DNA of 64,000 bases from Streptomyces sp. NBC_00162 (GTDB taxonomy: Bacteria; Actinomycetota; Actinomycetes; Streptomycetales; Streptomycetaceae): NCBI RefSeq assembly GCF_024611995.1, contig NZ_CP102509.1:7130001-7194000 (forward strand). The letters run 5' to 3'. The notes below the pieces were generated by a model, which was not told the DNA's origin, searched no databases, and saw only the letters and a list, made by a program, of their open reading frames with translations. Made by a program: the position numbers and the translations under genes. Positions 43,001 through 52,945 of the stretch are shown one piece after another (position 1 is the first letter of the stretch; every line of letters begins with the position of its first letter).

Positions 43001-46000
43001 CCGGCGCCGGTGCCCGGCAGCCGGCCGCGCAGTTCCTCCCGGGTGAGGAGCAGCCGGACACCGGCGTCCCGCACCATGTACGCCAGGCGCTGCTCCGGGT
43101 AGCCGGGATCCAGCGGGACGTAAGCCGCCCCGGCCTTGAGCACGGCGAGCAGGGCCACCACGGCCTGCGCTCCCCGCTCCAGGCACAGGCCCACCAGCAC
43201 GTCCGGGCCCGCGCCCGCGGCGGCCAGCCGGCGGGCGAGCCGGTTGGCGCGCGCGTCGAGCTCGCCGTAGGTCAGCCGCTCCGGGCCGTACGAGAGGGCC
43301 ACGGCGTCCGGCCGCTCGGCCGCGACGGCGGCGAACAGCTCCGGCAGGGAGGCCTCGGGCAGTGGGCGGTCCGTGTCGTTCCAGCCGTGGACGGCCTGCT
43401 CGAACTCGGGGCCGGTCAGCATCGGGAGGTCTGCCACGGACCGGTCGGGGTCCTCGCCGGCCGCGTCGAGCAGCACGTTCAGGTGCCCGGCGAGCCGGGC
43501 GACCGTCGCCTCGTCGAACAGGGCCGTGCTGTAGATGATCCGGCCCGCGACACCCGGACCGTCCTCGGTGAACTCCAGGGTGAGGTCGAAGGGCGCGGCG
43601 TTGTGCTCCACCGGGTGCGGGGCGACCTGGAGGCCGGGCATCCGGACATCGCCCCTGGGGGCGTTCTGCAGGACGATCATCGTCTGGATCAGCGGCGTGC
43701 GGCCGGCGTCCCGCTCCGGCTGCACCACCTCCACCAGCCGCTCGAACGGCAGGTCCTCGTGCGCGAAGGCGTCGAGCACGGTTTCCTTGACCCGGTCGAG
43801 CAGCGTGCCGAAGGACAGGGCGGGGTCCACCCGCGAGCGCAGCACGACCGTGTTCACCAGGAAGCCGACGAGCTGTTCCAGATCGCGGTGGCCGCGCCCG
43901 GAGGTCGCCGTGCCCACCGCGATGTCCTCCTGGCCGCAGTGGCGGGCGAAGACGGCCTTGACCGCGGCGGTGAGCACCATGAACAGCGTGGCGCTCCGCT
44001 CCCCGGCCAGAGCCCTGGCCTTGGCGACGGTCGCGGGCGCCATCTCGAACAGGAACTCGGCGCCGGCCGTGGACCGCACCACGGGCCGGGGCCGGTCGGT
44101 GGGCAGCTCCAGCGGGGTGATCCCCGCCAGCCGCTCCCGCCACCAGTCGGCCTGCCGCCCCACGACCCCGCTGTCCTCGATCCGGCCGCGCTGCCAGGCG
44201 GCGAAGTCGGCGTACTGGACAAGCGGTTCGGCCAGGCCGCCGCGCTCCCCGCGCACCCGGGCCGCGTACAGCTCGCCCAACTCCCGTGACACCACCCCGG
44301 TCGACCAGCCGTCGGTGACGATGTGGTGGATCCCCAGGACCAGTACGTGCTCCTCGGCGGACAGCCGGGCGAGCAGGACCCGGACCAGCGGCCCGTTGCG
44401 CAGGTCGTACGGCCGGGCGTGCTCGGCGCGCACCAGTTCCCGCAGCCGGTCCTCGCGCAGCCCGTCACCGGTGCCGGACAGGTCGGCGGTGTTCCACTGC
44501 GGCGCGAGCGAGGCGTGGACCACCTGGACGCCCTGGCCGCCGACCACGCCGAAGGTGGTGCGCAGCGCCTCGTGGCGGTCCGTCAGGTCGGTGACGGCGG
44601 CCCGCAGCGCGTCCCCGTCGATCCGCCCGGTCAGGCGCAGCCCGAAGGCGGTGTGGTACTCGGCGCTCCCGGGGTCGAAGTTCTCCAGGAACCACAGCCG
44701 CCGCTGCCCGTACGACATCGGCAGCAGGCCCTCGCGCGAGACCCGGGGGATGGAGATCTCCGCACCCTGCTCGGCGGAGTCGACCGAGGCGGCGAGCGCG
44801 GCCACCGTGGGGGTGTCGAAGAGCACCCGCAAGGACAGCTTGATGCCCAGTGCCTCCCGCAGCCGGGCGGCGGCCCGGACGGAGAGGATCGAATTGCCGC
44901 CCAGGGCGAAGAAGTCGTCGTGTACACCCACCTGATCGAGGTCGAGCACCTCGGCCCAGACCCCGGCGATGGTCTCCTCCACGGCGTTGCGCGGGGCGGC
45001 GTACCCGCCGTCGGGCCCCTGCGCCGGACCGGGCGCGGGCAGCGCGCGGCGGTCCACCTTCCCGTTGGGGGTCAGCGGGAGGGCATCGAGCACCACCACC
45101 GCCGAGGGGACCATGTACTCCGGAAGCCGCTGCGCCAGATGGGCGCGCAGCGTCTGCGCGCTGAGCGGCGCCCGGCCGGAGGGCACCGCGTACGCCAGCA
45201 GGTTGGTGTTGTGCGTGATCACGACGGCCTGGGCCACGTCCGGCCGCCTGGCCAGCGCGCTCTCGATCTCGCCGAGTTCGACGCGGAAGCCCCGGACCTT
45301 GACCTGGTCGTCCGCCCGGCCCAGGTACTCCAGGGTGCCGTCCCCCTTCCAGCGGGCCACGTCGCCGGTGCGGTACATGCGGCTGCCCGGCGCGCCGAAG
45401 GGGTCGGCGACGAAGCGCTCCGAGGTCAGACCGGGGCGGCCGTGGTAGCCGCGCGCCAGACCCGTCCCGGCGATGTACAGCTCGCCGCGCACCCCGGCCG
45501 GCACGGGCCGCAGCGCGCTGTCGAGCACGTGGATCCGCGTGTTGGCGATCGGGGCGCCGATCGGCGGCACCGCCGCGCCGCCGAGCGGGCCGCTCATCGT
45601 CGCGCACACGGTGCTCTCGGTGGGTCCGTAGGCGTTGATCATCCGGCGCCCGGCGGACCAGCGCTCCACCAGGGCCCCGGTGCTGGCCTCGCCGGCGACG
45701 ATCAGGGTGGCACCCTCGGGCAGCCCGCGGCCCTCCGGCAGCACGGCCACGGTGGTGGGGGTCAGCGTGGCGTGCGTGACGCCGTGCTTGCGGGTGTAGG
45801 CGGCCAGCGGCTCGCCCGGCTGCAGGGCCTCCTCGGAGCCCATGACGAGGGCGGCTCCGGTCAGCACGCCCATGCAGATCTCCCAGAACGCCGCGTCGAA
45901 GCTCGACGAGGCGAACTGCAGGACGCGGCTGTCCGGGGTGACCTCGAAGTGCGCGGCCTGGACGGCGGCCAGGTTGCCGATCCCGGCGTGCGAGACGAGG

Positions 46001-47253
46001 ACGCCCTTGGGGCGGCCGGTGGAGCCCGACGTGTAGATGACGTACGCCAGGTCCTGCGGGGCGGGCACGGTCTCGGGCGCGGTGACCGGCCACTGCTCCA
46101 GGGCCGCCCGGTCACGGTCCAGGTCGACCAGGACGGCCTCGGTCTCCGGCAGCCTGGCGACGAGGTGCTCCTGCGTCACGATCAGGGTGACCCCGGAGTC
46201 CTGGAGCATGTAACCGAGCCGGTCGGACGGGTAGTTGGCGTCCAGGGGCACGTAAGCGGCGCCCGCCTTCATGATGCCGAGCAGCCCGGTGATCATCCTG
46301 GCGCTGCGCTCCACGCACAGGCCGACCAGCACGTCGCGGCCGGCTCCGCGGGCGATCAGGTGGTGGGCGAGGCGGTTGGCCCGCTCGTCCAGCTCCCGGT
46401 ACGTCAGCGAGCCGTACTCGTCGATCACGGCCACGGCGTCCGGGCGCGACTCCACCTGGGCGGCGAACAGTTCCGGGAAGGTGCCGGTGGGGACCTCACG
46501 GTCGGTGGCGTTCCACTCGCGGGCCATCCGGTCGAACTCGGCGTCCGTGAGCATCGGCAGGGTGGCTACGGCCCGGCCGGGGTCCGCCGCCGCGCCCGCC
46601 AGCAGCCGGTTCAGGTGGCCGCCCAGCCGGCCGGCCGTCGAGGCGTCGAACAGGGCAGTGCTGTAGTGGACGCGCCCCGACAGGGCGTCGCCCGCCTCGG
46701 TGAACTCCAGCGCGAGGTCGAGCGGGTCGTACGGCGCCTCGTGCGACGGGTCCGCGCCCCGCAGGACGACCATGGTCTGGATGAAGGGGGTCACGCTGGT
46801 GTCCTGCTCCGGGGCCAGGGCCTCGACCAGCCGGGGGAAGGCGACCCCGTCGTGGTCCAGGGCGTCCCGCACGGTCCGCCCCGCCCGCTCGAGCAGCCGG
46901 GCGAAGGACTCCTGGGCATCGACGTCCCCGCGCAGCACCACGGTGTGCCCGGTACGCGGCGAGAGGGTGCCGACCGCGATGTCCTCCTGCCCGGAGTAGC
47001 GCGCGAACAGCGCCCAGGCCGAGGCGGTCAGCACCTCCAGCAGGCCCGTCCCGTTCCGCTCGGCGAGCCCGTGCAGGGCCGCCGTCGTCTCCGGGGGGAC
47101 CGTGAACGCGTGGGTGGACGTCTCCGTCGACCGGACGACGGGGCGCTGCCGGTCCAGTGCCAGGTCGAGCGAGGTGATTTTGTCCAGCCGGTTCCGCCAG
47201 AACTCCACATGCTCGGGCAGGGGCCGGCCAACCGGTGCTGCGGCGCGAGTCAA
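37006..47253 (-). CDS. NRPS, modules 1-3 (partial C-A-T-C-A-T-E-C-A-T)
   Basis: The 3415-residue synthetase has approximate domains: partial C 1-240, A1 255-760, T 775-845 (LGGNSIL), C 860-1290 ([10 protein letters not shown]-type), A2 1310-1800, T 1830-1900 (LGGDSIL), E 1910-2350 ([10 protein letters not shown]), C 2360-2790 ([10 protein letters not shown]-acceptor type), A3 2820-3310, T 3335-3405 (SGGDSLL, a variant). The first C domain starts after the HHxxxDG half, so this is a loading module with a relic. Pocket codes read by eye: A1 DAWTIAAVCK (Phe-like), A2 DALAIGGSLK (aliphatic-like, uncertain), A3 DVWCIAMVYK (unassigned, distantly Thr-like). The TTG at 47253 is chosen for the GGAGG six bases upstream. 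An in-frame ATG at 47310 would add 19 unlikely residues. Confidence 0.92.
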   Translation of the reverse strand: MTRAAAPVGRPLPEHVEFWRNRLDKITSLDLALDRQRPVVRSTETSTHAFTVPPETTAALHGLAERNGTGLLEVLTASAWALFARYSGQEDIAVGTLSPRTGHTVVLRGDVDAQESFARLLERAGRTVRDALDHDGVAFPRLVEALAPEQDTSVTPFIQTMVVLRGADPSHEAPYDPLDLALEFTEAGDALSGRVHYSTALFDASTAGRLGGHLNRLLAGAAADPGRAVATLPMLTDAEFDRMAREWNATDREVPTGTFPELFAAQVESRPDAVAVIDEYGSLTYRELDERANRLAHHLIARGAGRDVLVGLCVERSARMITGLLGIMKAGAAYVPLDANYPSDRLGYMLQDSGVTLIVTQEHLVARLPETEAVLVDLDRDRAALEQWPVTAPETVPAPQDLAYVIYTSGSTGRPKGVLVSHAGIGNLAAVQAAHFEVTPDSRVLQFASSSFDAAFWEICMGVLTGAALVMGSEEALQPGEPLAAYTRKHGVTHATLTPTTVAVLPEGRGLPEGATLIVAGEASTGALVERWSAGRRMINAYGPTESTVCATMSGPLGGAAVPPIGAPIANTRIHVLDSALRPVPAGVRGELYIAGTGLARGYHGRPGLTSERFVADPFGAPGSRMYRTGDVARWKGDGTLEYLGRADDQVKVRGFRVELGEIESALARRPDVAQAVVITHNTNLLAYAVPSGRAPLSAQTLRAHLAQRLPEYMVPSAVVVLDALPLTPNGKVDRRALPAPGPAQGPDGGYAAPRNAVEETIAGVWAEVLDLDQVGVHDDFFALGGNSILSVRAAARLREALGIKLSLRVLFDTPTVAALAASVDSAEQGAEISIPRVSREGLLPMSYGQRRLWFLENFDPGSAEYHTAFGLRLTGRIDGDALRAAVTDLTDRHEALRTTFGVVGGQGVQVVHASLAPQWNTADLSGTGDGLREDRLRELVRAEHARPYDLRNGPLVRVLLARLSAEEHVLVLGIHHIVTDGWSTGVVSRELGELYAARVRGERGGLAEPLVQYADFAAWQRGRIEDSGVVGRQADWWRERLAGITPLELPTDRPRPVVRSTAGAEFLFEMAPATVAKARALAGERSATLFMVLTAAVKAVFARHCGQEDIAVGTATSGRGHRDLEQLVGFLVNTVVLRSRVDPALSFGTLLDRVKETVLDAFAHEDLPFERLVEVVQPERDAGRTPLIQTMIVLQNAPRGDVRMPGLQVAPHPVEHNAAPFDLTLEFTEDGPGVAGRIIYSTALFDEATVARLAGHLNVLLDAAGEDPDRSVADLPMLTGPEFEQAVHGWNDTDRPLPEASLPELFAAVAAERPDAVALSYGPERLTYGELDARANRLARRLAAAGAGPDVLVGLCLERGAQAVVALLAVLKAGAAYVPLDPGYPEQRLAYMVRDAGVRLLLTREELRGRLPGTGAGVITVDGPGGEGGGFPATAPEVALSPDQLAYVIYTSGSTGAPKGVMTSHRAVVRLVRESGFLDIGPGDAVAQFASLSFDASTLEVWAALLHGARLAVHPPAAPTGSELGAFLEEHGVTHLAIAAGLFHQVVDDDVSALRGLRQVIAGGDTVSPEHCARVLAAHPRLRLHNGYGPTEATSLTTVHALAADLDAAAPVPIGMPIGNTRVYVLTQTLEPAPAGVPGELYIAGPGLARGYLGRAGLTAAQFVADPYGAPGSRMYRSGDLARRRSDGAVEFLGRADGQVKIRGFRIELGEVENALKQHPAVSDAVVVPYEGDSGHRRLVAYLVSGHEVPAGELRTHLAASLPEYMTPSVFVSLDRLPLTANGKVDRGLLPEPEGAVGRPGGPAYVAPAGATEEVLAALWAEVLGVERLGVHDNFFDLGGDSILSLQVVSRARQAGLQLTSKLLFVHQTIATLAPVTAVITEAHGEPTEVSGRVELTPIQRRFFEDYPEGPDHYTMSVQLELASDTDLALLERALAATVAQHDALRMRLTRDGGEWVQEYGEPAATSLLTVRDLSGLDESDQGAALDEAALAAQRSLDLGTGRLLKGVFFRLGAGRLPRLFLTAHHLVMDGVSWRVLLEDLSAAYTRFAEGRPAEPVVRTSSYQQWSRHLAELARGGGFEGELPYWHGVPAGAAVPRDGTAPNTFGSSSTVSAVLGRAETRALLHQVPSAYRTQINDVLLTALGRVLHGWSGAPVTIALEGHGREDLFEDIDLSRTVGWFTTAFPVALDVPREDWGSGLKAVKERIRAIPHRGLGHGALRYLVPDGSGLGSDASGPAISFNYLGQWDGSTSTDGLIRKRLEGLGRDQAGGLSRPHLIDIVAAVSDGELRIDWIHSPANHSAETVERLAGEFLAALREVIAHCLAEGSGGATPSDFPLAGLDQAGVDRIVGDGRDVEDIHPLTPMQAGMLFHTLADPASPTYFEQMTYVLDGVSDPELLAAAWQQTADQLGVMRAHVVWEGVDRPLMVVRRRAALPVERLDWRGLSERDREQALEDLLAGERARGLDLSAAPLMRLALIRLTDSSVRVVCSFHHLLLDGWSAFSVLSQTHSGYGALAAGEVAAPPARQPFRAYVEWLERQDPALAESYWRDRLAGAGGPTALPYDRSPRASHSARSTSRLATRLSPAASEALFTFARSHRLTVNTLVQAAWALLLSRYCGERDVVFGATVSGRPADLPGADSIAGMLINTLPVRVDVDGGAPVAEWLDRLQREQVEARQYDYVALPRIQGWSDAAPGTSLFESLVVFENYPREDRPTGDSGLVLKGLEGMDITSFPLNLLAYTDGAFAFTLAYDPALFDEATIRHLSGHFTALLAGLADDGAQAVAEVPMLDDGEFERVVRAWSAPERPAVPDGCLHERIGLQAAATPDAVAVSASGRSLTYRELDEQANRLAHHLISLGAGPGRTVGLSAGRGIELVTGLLGIMKSGAAYVPLDPAYPAERLAFMLRDSGAAILVGDGSGPSGAAAEGVTVVDLHGDREALAQRPASAPDVAVSGEDLAYVIYTSGSTGRPKGVAVEHRSVLNLLENARPGYGFGEHDVWSAFHSYAFDVSVWEMWGCLSSGGRLVLVDRDWAQQPEAAWALLREQGVTVLCQTPSMFRALVESAAGAGCPDLPDLRWVILAGEALEPKHLSTWFDRFGTGPARLVNMYGPTEATVYVTRQEITAQDVADGGPMPVGRPLPGYQVLLLDPAGRPVPAGVTGELYIAGAGLARGYLGRPELTGERFPAHPFGGPGERVYRSGDLARWRADGTLVYLGRADGQVKIRGFRIETGEIEAALVTHPRIADAAVTAHSDGDRTFLVGHVVAPGWSDPDPAELRAHLVTFLPEFMVPAVFLPLDELPLTPSGKVDRGALPAPEGRVGGGDAYEAPRSVTEEVLVQIWEELLGGGPVGVHDDFFASGGDSLLAVRMASRINAAFRTGLSPRTLFDRPTVAETAHEIEDRILAELETGDGAP
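40207..40338. repeat. Near-identical E-C linker segment, copy in the first NRPS
   Basis: This is the partner of 32214-32345 in the second NRPS, 8 kb away. Both lie at the boundary between an epimerase and the following D-acceptor condensation domain, in the same reading frame. Confidence 0.85.
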
Positions 47254-47359
47254 GCTGTGCCTCCATGAGGGACTGACCTCCGCGCCGGAGCCCGCGGCCG
47301 GTGGCCGCACGGGACGGGGGAAGTCGGAAGAAGAAGGGGGACGAAGAGGTGCGCGGCCG

Positions 47360-48706
47360 TCAGGCCGCGGCGGGCAGACGCGTGGCGGACCGCCCCGCCA
47401 GCTGCATCAGGTGCACGGCTCCCGTGGCGGGGTCCTGGACGAAGCGTCCGGGGTAGGGCGCGGCGGCGGTGTCGGTGCGCCGCGCGCTGAAGTGAAGTCC
47501 GTCGTACAGCGCGAGGTCCGCGAGCAGACCGGAGGGGTCGCTCAGCCGGATGCCCGCGCCGTGCGGCCGGACGGAGAAGACGGTGTCGCCGTTGGCGTAC
47601 TCGCCGAACAGCGGTGCCGGGTCCGCGAGGGCGCGGTCCGCGGCGGGGGAGGCGGGCAGGGCGCCCGTGTAGTCGGCGACGTCGAGGCCGAGCGTGCGCA
47701 GTTCCCGCAGGAGGGCGGGCCACAGCCGGGTCCCCGTGGTGGCGTTGGTGGTCAGCGCCACCGCCGCGCCCGTCGCCGGGTGGAAGCGGAGGTGGCAGGT
47801 GGCGCCGTCCACGGTGCCGTCGTGGCCCAGCCAGTGGCCGTCCGCGCCGTACCGGGCGAGCCCCAGGGTCCATCCGTCGGCCATCCCGAAGGCGTCGGCG
47901 GCGGGCTGCGAGGTGTGCATTTCGGCCCGGTCCTGCGGGCCGAGGAGGGGGGCGCCGCCGGCGTGGGTGCCGGTGTGGGTGCCGGTGTGCAGCCGGGCGA
48001 AGGAGACCAGGTCCCGCGCGCTGCCGCACAGTCCGCCGGCCGGCGCCCAGGTGGGCGGTAAGTACAGGCCGACCGGCCGGGCCTGCCGCTCACCGGGACG
48101 GACGGCGTGCCCCTCGGCCGCGACGCGGCCGCTCGGGCCGGAGCCGTGCAGGAAGTGCGGCCGTATGCCCAGGGGACCCAGCAGGAAGTCCCCCAGCGCG
48201 GCCTGCCAGGACGTGCCGGTGACCTCTTCGACGAGGCGGCCCAGCAGGTTGTAGCCGGTGTTCGCGTAACTGAAGGAGCTGCCGGGCTCGAGCAGCAGGG
48301 GGAGTGCGGCGACGCTCGCCGCGTACCGGAACAGCGACCGCTCTCCGGGGTCGGGGAGCTGGTGGTCGGAGACCAGACCGGCGGTGTGGGACAGCAGTTG
48401 CCGGGCGGTGATGGAGCCCGCGGCCCGGTCCTTCGGCTGCCGGAACTCCGCCAGTGAGCCGGCGAGCGGTTCGTCGAGCCCGATGTCGCCGTCGGACGCG
48501 AGCTGCACCACCAGGGTCGCGGTGAACGCCTTGGTGACCGAGCCGTAGGCGAACGCCGTCCCGGAGTCCACCGGTAAGCCGCCACCGGACCGGGTGACGC
48601 CGGTGGCGACGGAGATCAACTCCGTGCCCGTGTCCACGGCGAGCTGGGCACCGGGTACCGCGTGCTCCTCCGTCAAGGTGCGCAGCAGGTCGGCGGCATG
48701 CCGCAT
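47360..48706 (-). CDS. PBP-type thioesterase/peptide cyclase (SurE-like, beta-lactamase fold)
   Basis: The 448-residue serine hydrolase has the class C beta-lactamase/DD-peptidase fold motifs: Ser56-x-x-Lys59 (YGSVTKAF), Tyr147-x-Asn149 (SYANTGYN) and His295-Asp-Gly (GHDGT). There is no signal peptide or membrane anchor, so it works in the cytoplasm, unlike resistance beta-lactamases. It opens the NRPS operon, and the NRPS lacks a thioesterase and ends in an E domain. This is the setting of SurE-family cyclases, which release peptidyl chains with a C-terminal D-residue by head-to-tail cyclisation. The ATG at 48706 is preferred (GGAGG 8 bases upstream). An ATG at 48712 is also possible. A cytosolic esterase is the main alternative. 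Confidence 0.82.
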   Translation of the reverse strand: MRHAADLLRTLTEEHAVPGAQLAVDTGTELISVATGVTRSGGGLPVDSGTAFAYGSVTKAFTATLVVQLASDGDIGLDEPLAGSLAEFRQPKDRAAGSITARQLLSHTAGLVSDHQLPDPGERSLFRYAASVAALPLLLEPGSSFSYANTGYNLLGRLVEEVTGTSWQAALGDFLLGPLGIRPHFLHGSGPSGRVAAEGHAVRPGERQARPVGLYLPPTWAPAGGLCGSARDLVSFARLHTGTHTGTHAGGAPLLGPQDRAEMHTSQPAADAFGMADGWTLGLARYGADGHWLGHDGTVDGATCHLRFHPATGAAVALTTNATTGTRLWPALLRELRTLGLDVADYTGALPASPAADRALADPAPLFGEYANGDTVFSVRPHGAGIRLSDPSGLLADLALYDGLHFSARRTDTAAAPYPGRFVQDPATGAVHLMQLAGRSATRLPAAA

Positions 48707-48848
48707 GTTCATGTCCTCCCCCATCGCTCGACCGGCACTGCCGAGGCGGCACGGATGTGTGCGCGCAGTGCGTCTTCCGGCACGCCGGCGGAAGGTGCAG
48801 ACGGCGGCCCGGAGGGTGTGCCACCGCTGTCGTGGCCGGCCCCCCGCC

Positions 48849-48890
48849 GGTACGGCTATCCACACCATCAGGGGTGTGGCTGCCCGTACC
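48849..48890 (-). promoter_or_regulatory. 5'-leader hairpin of the NRPS operon (shared element, copy 1)
   Basis: The outer stem is GGTACGG/CCGTACC and the inner stem CCACACC/GGTGTGG. They are separated by a symmetric 4-base internal loop and capped by 6 bases. It begins at the predicted transcript 5' end, about 180 bases before the cyclase start. Equivalent hairpins follow the other two shared promoters. Confidence 0.7.
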
Positions 48891-48895
48891 TCCAC

Positions 48896-48945
48896 ATCCT
48901 TGATCGAACGCACGGTCGCGGGCAAGGTGTTTCCCTGGGAGGAAA
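48896..48945 (-). promoter_or_regulatory. Shared operator-promoter, copy 1, driving the cyclase/NRPS operon
   Basis: On the minus strand the inverted repeat TTTCCTCCCAGGGAAA (48930-48945) is followed after 4 bases by -35 TTGCCC (48920-48925), an 18-base spacer and -10 AAGGAT (48896-48901). The same arrangement with identical spacings occurs at 57058-57107 and 62618-62667. The other parts of 48713-49030 show only the hairpin below and GC-rich sequence before pheA. Confidence 0.75.
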
Positions 48946-49030
48946 GTGCGCAGGTCGGAGCGCCTGTGACGGGGTCGGGGCGGGCCCCGTGCGAAGGGGT
49001 GCGGCACAGGCCCGGCCTAGGGTGGCGCGC

Positions 49031-49966
49031 ATGTCGGCAACCCGATACGTCTATCTCGGCCCGGAGGGAACGTTCACCGAGGCCGCCCTGCACACCCTTC
49101 CCGAAGCGGCGACCCGGGAGCTCGTCCCCATGGTGTCGGTGCCCGCGGCGCTCGACGCCGTCCGCTGCGGCGAGGCCGCCGCCGCCCTCGTGCCGATCGA
49201 GAACTCCGTCGAGGGCGGAGTCACCACCACCATCGACGAACTCGCCCAGGGCGAACCGCTGATGATCTACCGTGAGGTGCGCCTGCCCATCACCTTCGCC
49301 CTGCTGGTCCGACCCGGCACGGCGCTCGAAGACATCAAGACCGTGACCGGTCACCCGGTGGCCCAGTCCCAGGTCCGGGGCTGGCTGCGCAGGCATCTCC
49401 CGTACGCGGTATGGGAGTCGGCTTCCTCCAACGCGGACGGCGCCCGCCTGGTGCAGGAGGGCCGCTACGACGCGGCCTTCGCCGGAGCGTTCGCGGCGGC
49501 CCGCTACGGCCTGGAACCCCTGGTCACCGAGATCCACGACGCCGAGAACGCCGAGACGCGCTTCGTGCTGGCGGGCCGGTCGGGCAGGCCGGCGGCGCCC
49601 ACCGGACGGGACAAGACCTCGGTGGCGGTCTGGCTCGGCGGCGACCGGCCCGGGGCCCTGCTCGATCTGCTCCAGGAGTTCGCCGTCCGCGGGGTCAGCC
49701 TGATGCTGATCCAGTCACGTCCGACGGGGGAGGGGATCGGCAACTACTGCTTCGTGATGGACGCCGAAGGGCACGTCACCGAGCGGCGGGTGGGCGAGGC
49801 CCTGATGGGCCTGAAACGGATCGCTCCGAAGGTCCGCTTCCTGGGCTCCTACCCGCGCGCCGGGGACCACGGTGACCCCGCCGGAATACCGCGGCCCGGC
49901 ACGACCGAGGGCGACTTCACGGTCGTGGCGGACTGGCTGACGCGCATTCAGGACGGGCGGTACTGA
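49031..49966 (+). CDS. pheA: Prephenate dehydratase
   Basis: This 311-residue enzyme converts prephenate to phenylpyruvate, the committed step to phenylalanine. The N-terminal catalytic region has YLGPEGTFTEAAL, VPIENSVEGGVTTTIDEL and ETRFVLAG. The C-terminal ACT domain (about 205-285) binds Phe for feedback control. Its usual ESRP motif reads QSRP here, which may weaken feedback. The ATG at 49031 has only a weak ribosome site. It is divergent from the NRPS operon whose first A domain has a Phe-like code, so it may supply that residue. It could also be the housekeeping copy. Confidence 0.92.
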   Translation: MSATRYVYLGPEGTFTEAALHTLPEAATRELVPMVSVPAALDAVRCGEAAAALVPIENSVEGGVTTTIDELAQGEPLMIYREVRLPITFALLVRPGTALEDIKTVTGHPVAQSQVRGWLRRHLPYAVWESASSNADGARLVQEGRYDAAFAGAFAAARYGLEPLVTEIHDAENAETRFVLAGRSGRPAAPTGRDKTSVAVWLGGDRPGALLDLLQEFAVRGVSLMLIQSRPTGEGIGNYCFVMDAEGHVTERRVGEALMGLKRIAPKVRFLGSYPRAGDHGDPAGIPRPGTTEGDFTVVADWLTRIQDGRY

Positions 49967-49994
49967 TCCCGTGCACCCCCGACGACGGCCGCCC

Positions 49995-50657
49995 TCAGGC
50001 GGATTCGCCCCGCAGGTGGGCCAGGACGGCCAGCACCCGCCGGTTGCCCTCGGCCGGATCCAGGTCCAGCTTCATGAAGATGTTGCTGGAGTGCTTGACC
50101 ACCGAGGCCTCCGTGACGCTGAGCCGTTGCGCGATCGCCTGGTTGGTCAGGCCCTCGGCCATCAGCGTCAGCACCTCCCGCTCCCGGGGGGTGAGCCGGT
50201 TCAGCGGGCGGCGCGCCGTCTGCTGCGTCAGCAGCACGCGGACCACCTCGGGGTCGATGACGGTCTGGCCCGCGGCGACCCGCCGCAGGGTGTCCAGGAA
50301 CTCGGAGACCTCGCCGACCCGGTCCTTGAGCAGGTAGCCGAGCCCCGCCGCGCCCGCACCGCCGCCGCCGACCAGCTGGGTGGCGTACGCGGTGGCCACG
50401 TACTGGGACAGCACCAGGACGGGCAGCCGCTCGTGCCGGGCCCGCAGCTCCAGGGCGGCCTTGAGGCCCTCGTCCCGGAAGTCCGGGGGCATCCGGACAT
50501 CGGTGATGACGATGTCGGGCAACTCGGCGTCCACCGCGCGCGCCAGCGCCTGCGCGTCGCCGACCGCGGCGACCACCTCGTGGCCGCTGCGGGTCAGGAG
50601 TTCGACGAGTCCTGCACGGAGCAGCACTGCGTCCTCGGCAAGGACTACGCGGAGCAC
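49995..50657 (-). CDS. NarL/LuxR-family response regulator
   Basis: The 220-residue protein has a receiver domain (VVLAEDAVLLRAGL, phospho-acceptor Asp53 in ITDVRMPP, Lys in GYLLKDRV) and a C-terminal LuxR HTH (LTPREREVLTLMAEGLTNQAIAQRLSVTEASVVKHSSNIFMKL). The GTG at 50657 has GGAGG four bases before it and overlaps the kinase gene by 13 bases. Together with that kinase it forms a complete two-component pair beside the ABC exporter at 52205. Confidence 0.9.
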   Translation of the reverse strand: MLRVVLAEDAVLLRAGLVELLTRSGHEVVAAVGDAQALARAVDAELPDIVITDVRMPPDFRDEGLKAALELRARHERLPVLVLSQYVATAYATQLVGGGGAGAAGLGYLLKDRVGEVSEFLDTLRRVAAGQTVIDPEVVRVLLTQQTARRPLNRLTPREREVLTLMAEGLTNQAIAQRLSVTEASVVKHSSNIFMKLDLDPAEGNRRVLAVLAHLRGESA

Positions 50658-51958
50658 GGGACCTCCACTCGGAGCTGGGTCGGACCGCCGACCGGGCTGG
50701 AGACCAGCAGCCGGCCCCGGAGGATCGCCATGCGGTCCGCCAGCCCGGACAGACCGGTGCCCTTGTCGGGATCCGCCCCGCCGCGCCCGTCGTCGGTGAT
50801 CAACAGGATAAGCCGGTCGCCTTCCAGCCGGCCGACGACGGAGATCGCGGAGGCCCCGCTGTGCTTGACCGCGTTGGCCAGCGCCTCGGTCACGGCGAAG
50901 TACGCCATGGTCTCCACCTGGCCCGGCAGCCGTCGCGGCAGGTCGATGTCCACGGTGACCGGGACGGGGTTGCGCAGCGCGACCTCCGCTACGGCGGCGG
51001 CCAGCCCGTGATCGGTCAGCACCTGGGGGTGGATGCCCCGTACGAGGTCCCGCAGCTGGTCCAGGGCACGGCGGGCCTCCCCGCGGCCACGGGCGACCAG
51101 ATCGGCGGCCGCGGGACTCTTGTCCCCCAGCTCCAACTCGGCCAGGCCCAGGGTCATCGTGAGGGCCACCAGCTGCTGCTGGGCGCCGTCGTGCAGGTCG
51201 CGCTCGATGCGGCGGCGCTCGGCCTCGAAGGCGTCCGCCAGCCGGGCCCGGGAACGGGTGAGTTCGATGACCCGGTGGTCGTCCTGCGCCTCGCGGGGCG
51301 CGAGCAGGAACCAGGCCGTCCGTACCTGCGCGCCCGCCAGCAGCCCCGCGGCGTACGCGGACAGGGCCAGGCCCAGGGCCCCGCAGAGGCTGAACGGCAG
51401 CGCGGCCAGCGGATGGCCGACCGCCCGGCCGGGAATGATCATCACGGTTTCCGGTGCCAGCGCCCACACCACCACGGGCGAGACCAGCAGCATGCCCGAG
51501 AACGCCAACAGCACGGTCACGCCCAGGCCCGCACCGGCGAAGACGATCGCCAGCAGCGCCGTGTAGCCCAGCTCCCGCCAGGTCGCCGACTCCCGCAGCC
51601 GGGTCCGCAGCCGCCCCCAGGGACCCATGTCCAGGAGCGGGCCGTGCGGATCCGCCGGCGCGGTCGGCTCGATCAGCCGCAGCCGGCGCCGCTCCGCCCG
51701 GGCGACGGGGATCCCGAGCAGCGCGGTGGCCGCCAGGACCACCAGGCCCACCCCGACCACGGAGAGGACCACCCCGAGGGCCACCAGCACGGCCAGGCAC
51801 AGCAGCACGCCCACGCCGAACAGCGCGCCGCTGAACAGGTAGGCCCAGCTGCGCAGCGGCCAGCGGGACCGCAGGAAGGGCAGCGGCCCCGACCTCATCG
51901 CCTCCCAGACGGCGATGGTCTGCCCGCTCGGTTCGTGCGGCATCGGCTGCCCTGACAT
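50645..51958 (-). CDS. Sensor histidine kinase (HisKA_3 type, with sensor-like membrane domain)
   Basis: The 437-residue kinase has an N-terminal membrane domain with about four to six helices in two groups (AYLFSGALFGVGVLLCLAVL and the following helix; YTALLAIVFAGAGLGVTVLL and those after it). A classical HisKA_3 box follows (ERRRIERDLHDGAQQQLVAL). The ATPase has TEALANAVKHSG as N box and TDDGRGGADPDKGTGLSGLADR as G boxes. Such kinases often sense cell-envelope stress within the membrane. It is divergent from the ABC exporter genes, with a palindrome in the shared upstream region. Confidence 0.9.
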   Translation of the reverse strand: MSGQPMPHEPSGQTIAVWEAMRSGPLPFLRSRWPLRSWAYLFSGALFGVGVLLCLAVLVALGVVLSVVGVGLVVLAATALLGIPVARAERRRLRLIEPTAPADPHGPLLDMGPWGRLRTRLRESATWRELGYTALLAIVFAGAGLGVTVLLAFSGMLLVSPVVVWALAPETVMIIPGRAVGHPLAALPFSLCGALGLALSAYAAGLLAGAQVRTAWFLLAPREAQDDHRVIELTRSRARLADAFEAERRRIERDLHDGAQQQLVALTMTLGLAELELGDKSPAAADLVARGRGEARRALDQLRDLVRGIHPQVLTDHGLAAAVAEVALRNPVPVTVDIDLPRRLPGQVETMAYFAVTEALANAVKHSGASAISVVGRLEGDRLILLITDDGRGGADPDKGTGLSGLADRMAILRGRLLVSSPVGGPTQLRVEVPCSA

Positions 51959-52040
51959 CTGCGCACCCTTCGTGGAACCCGGCGCATCCGGCGCTCGGTG
52001 ATCTTCCTTGAACTCTAGTCCGGCCTCCTCCGCCTGTCGG

Positions 52041-52054
52041 TAGGGAAAACCCTC
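52041..52054. promoter_or_regulatory. Candidate operator TAGGGAAAACCCTC in the kinase/ABC divergent region
   Basis: AGGG-AAAA-CCCT is a perfect short palindrome in the 246-bp region between the kinase and the ABC ATPase. Its position suits autoregulation by the NarL-type regulators on both sides. It lacks the -35/-10 arrangement of the shared NRPS element. Confidence 0.4.
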
Positions 52055-52204
52055 CCCCGAGGTGTCCCCTCAGGCCCACTGCGCCGGGGCACCCCGCGGT
52101 GCTGGACTGGAGGGGTTCCGCTTCGCCCTCACCACCCACGGCAGTCCCCACCCGCCCACTCACCCCACCCACCGCACCCACCGCATCGGCAAAGGATTCA
52201 CGAC

Positions 52205-52945
52205 ATGGCACTTCTCACCGACATGAAGGTGTCGGCCGCGCGACTGGTCTCGGTGTCCAAGACCTACCCCGGCGCCACGGGGCCGGTCCTGCACGAGGTC
52301 ACCGTGGAGTTCCCGGCCCGCGCCATGACCGCGGTCATGGGCCCGTCCGGTTCGGGCAAGACGACCCTGCTGCACTGCGCCGCGGGACTCGACCGGCCCT
52401 CGGCGGGCCAGGTGCTCCTCGGCGACACCGATCTGGCCGTCTGCGACGAGGAGCAGCTGACGAGGATCCGGCGGCAGCGGGTGGGCTTCGTCTTCCAGCA
52501 GTTCAACCTCCTGCCCATGCTGACGGCCTACGAGAACGTGGCGCTCCCGCTGCGGCTGAACGGCCACCGGCCCAAGCGGTCGGTGGTGCAGGGGGCACTC
52601 GCCCAGGTCGGCCTGGAGAAGCTGACGGACCGCCGCCCGGCGCAGCTTTCGGGCGGGCAGCAGCAGCGGGTGGCCATCGCCCGGACCCTGGTGGCCGAGC
52701 CGGAGGTGGTCTTCGCCGACGAGCCGACCGGCTCGCTCGACCGGGCCACGGGCCGTCAGGTCATGGCCCTGCTGCGGAACCTGGTGGACCGGGCCGGGGG
52801 GACCGTGGTGATGGTCACCCACGACCCGGTGGCCGCCGCGTACGCGGACCAGGTGGTCTACCTGGTCGACGGCCGGGTGGTGGGCACCGACCCCGCTCCC
52901 ACCGTCGAGCGCATCACCGCCCGCCTGGGCCGGTGGGACGCCTGA
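52205..52945 (+). CDS. MacB/LolD-type ABC transporter ATPase
   Basis: The 246-residue ATPase has Walker [11 protein letters not shown]-loop [12 protein letters not shown], signature [13 protein letters not shown], Walker [13 protein letters not shown] and switch His in VTHDP. This is the LolD/MacB/FtsE type that partners FtsX-like permeases. It drives mechanotransmission rather than classical transport through a channel. Stop and next start overlap as TGATG. In actinobacteria such pairs, with NarL-type regulators, often confer resistance to cell-envelope peptides, so self-protection is likely here. Confidence 0.93.
   Translation: MALLTDMKVSAARLVSVSKTYPGATGPVLHEVTVEFPARAMTAVMGPSGSGKTTLLHCAAGLDRPSAGQVLLGDTDLAVCDEEQLTRIRRQRVGFVFQQFNLLPMLTAYENVALPLRLNGHRPKRSVVQGALAQVGLEKLTDRRPAQLSGGQQQRVAIARTLVAEPEVVFADEPTGSLDRATGRQVMALLRNLVDRAGGTVVMVTHDPVAAAYADQVVYLVDGRVVGTDPAPTVERITARLGRWDA

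Noticed and set aside
36907..47268. Long plus-strand open frames opposite the first NRPS
   Set aside because: They have the same compositional cause. The minus strand carries the full set of NRPS motifs.
47360..48706. A secreted beta-lactamase resistance gene
   Set aside because: The fold is right, but no signal peptide or lipobox exists and the gene is in the NRPS operon, so a cytoplasmic cyclase fits better.
52031..52060. A fourth copy of the shared NRPS promoter element
   Set aside because: It has AGGGAAAA in common, but it lacks the TTTCC half-site, the TTGCC box and the fixed spacing.
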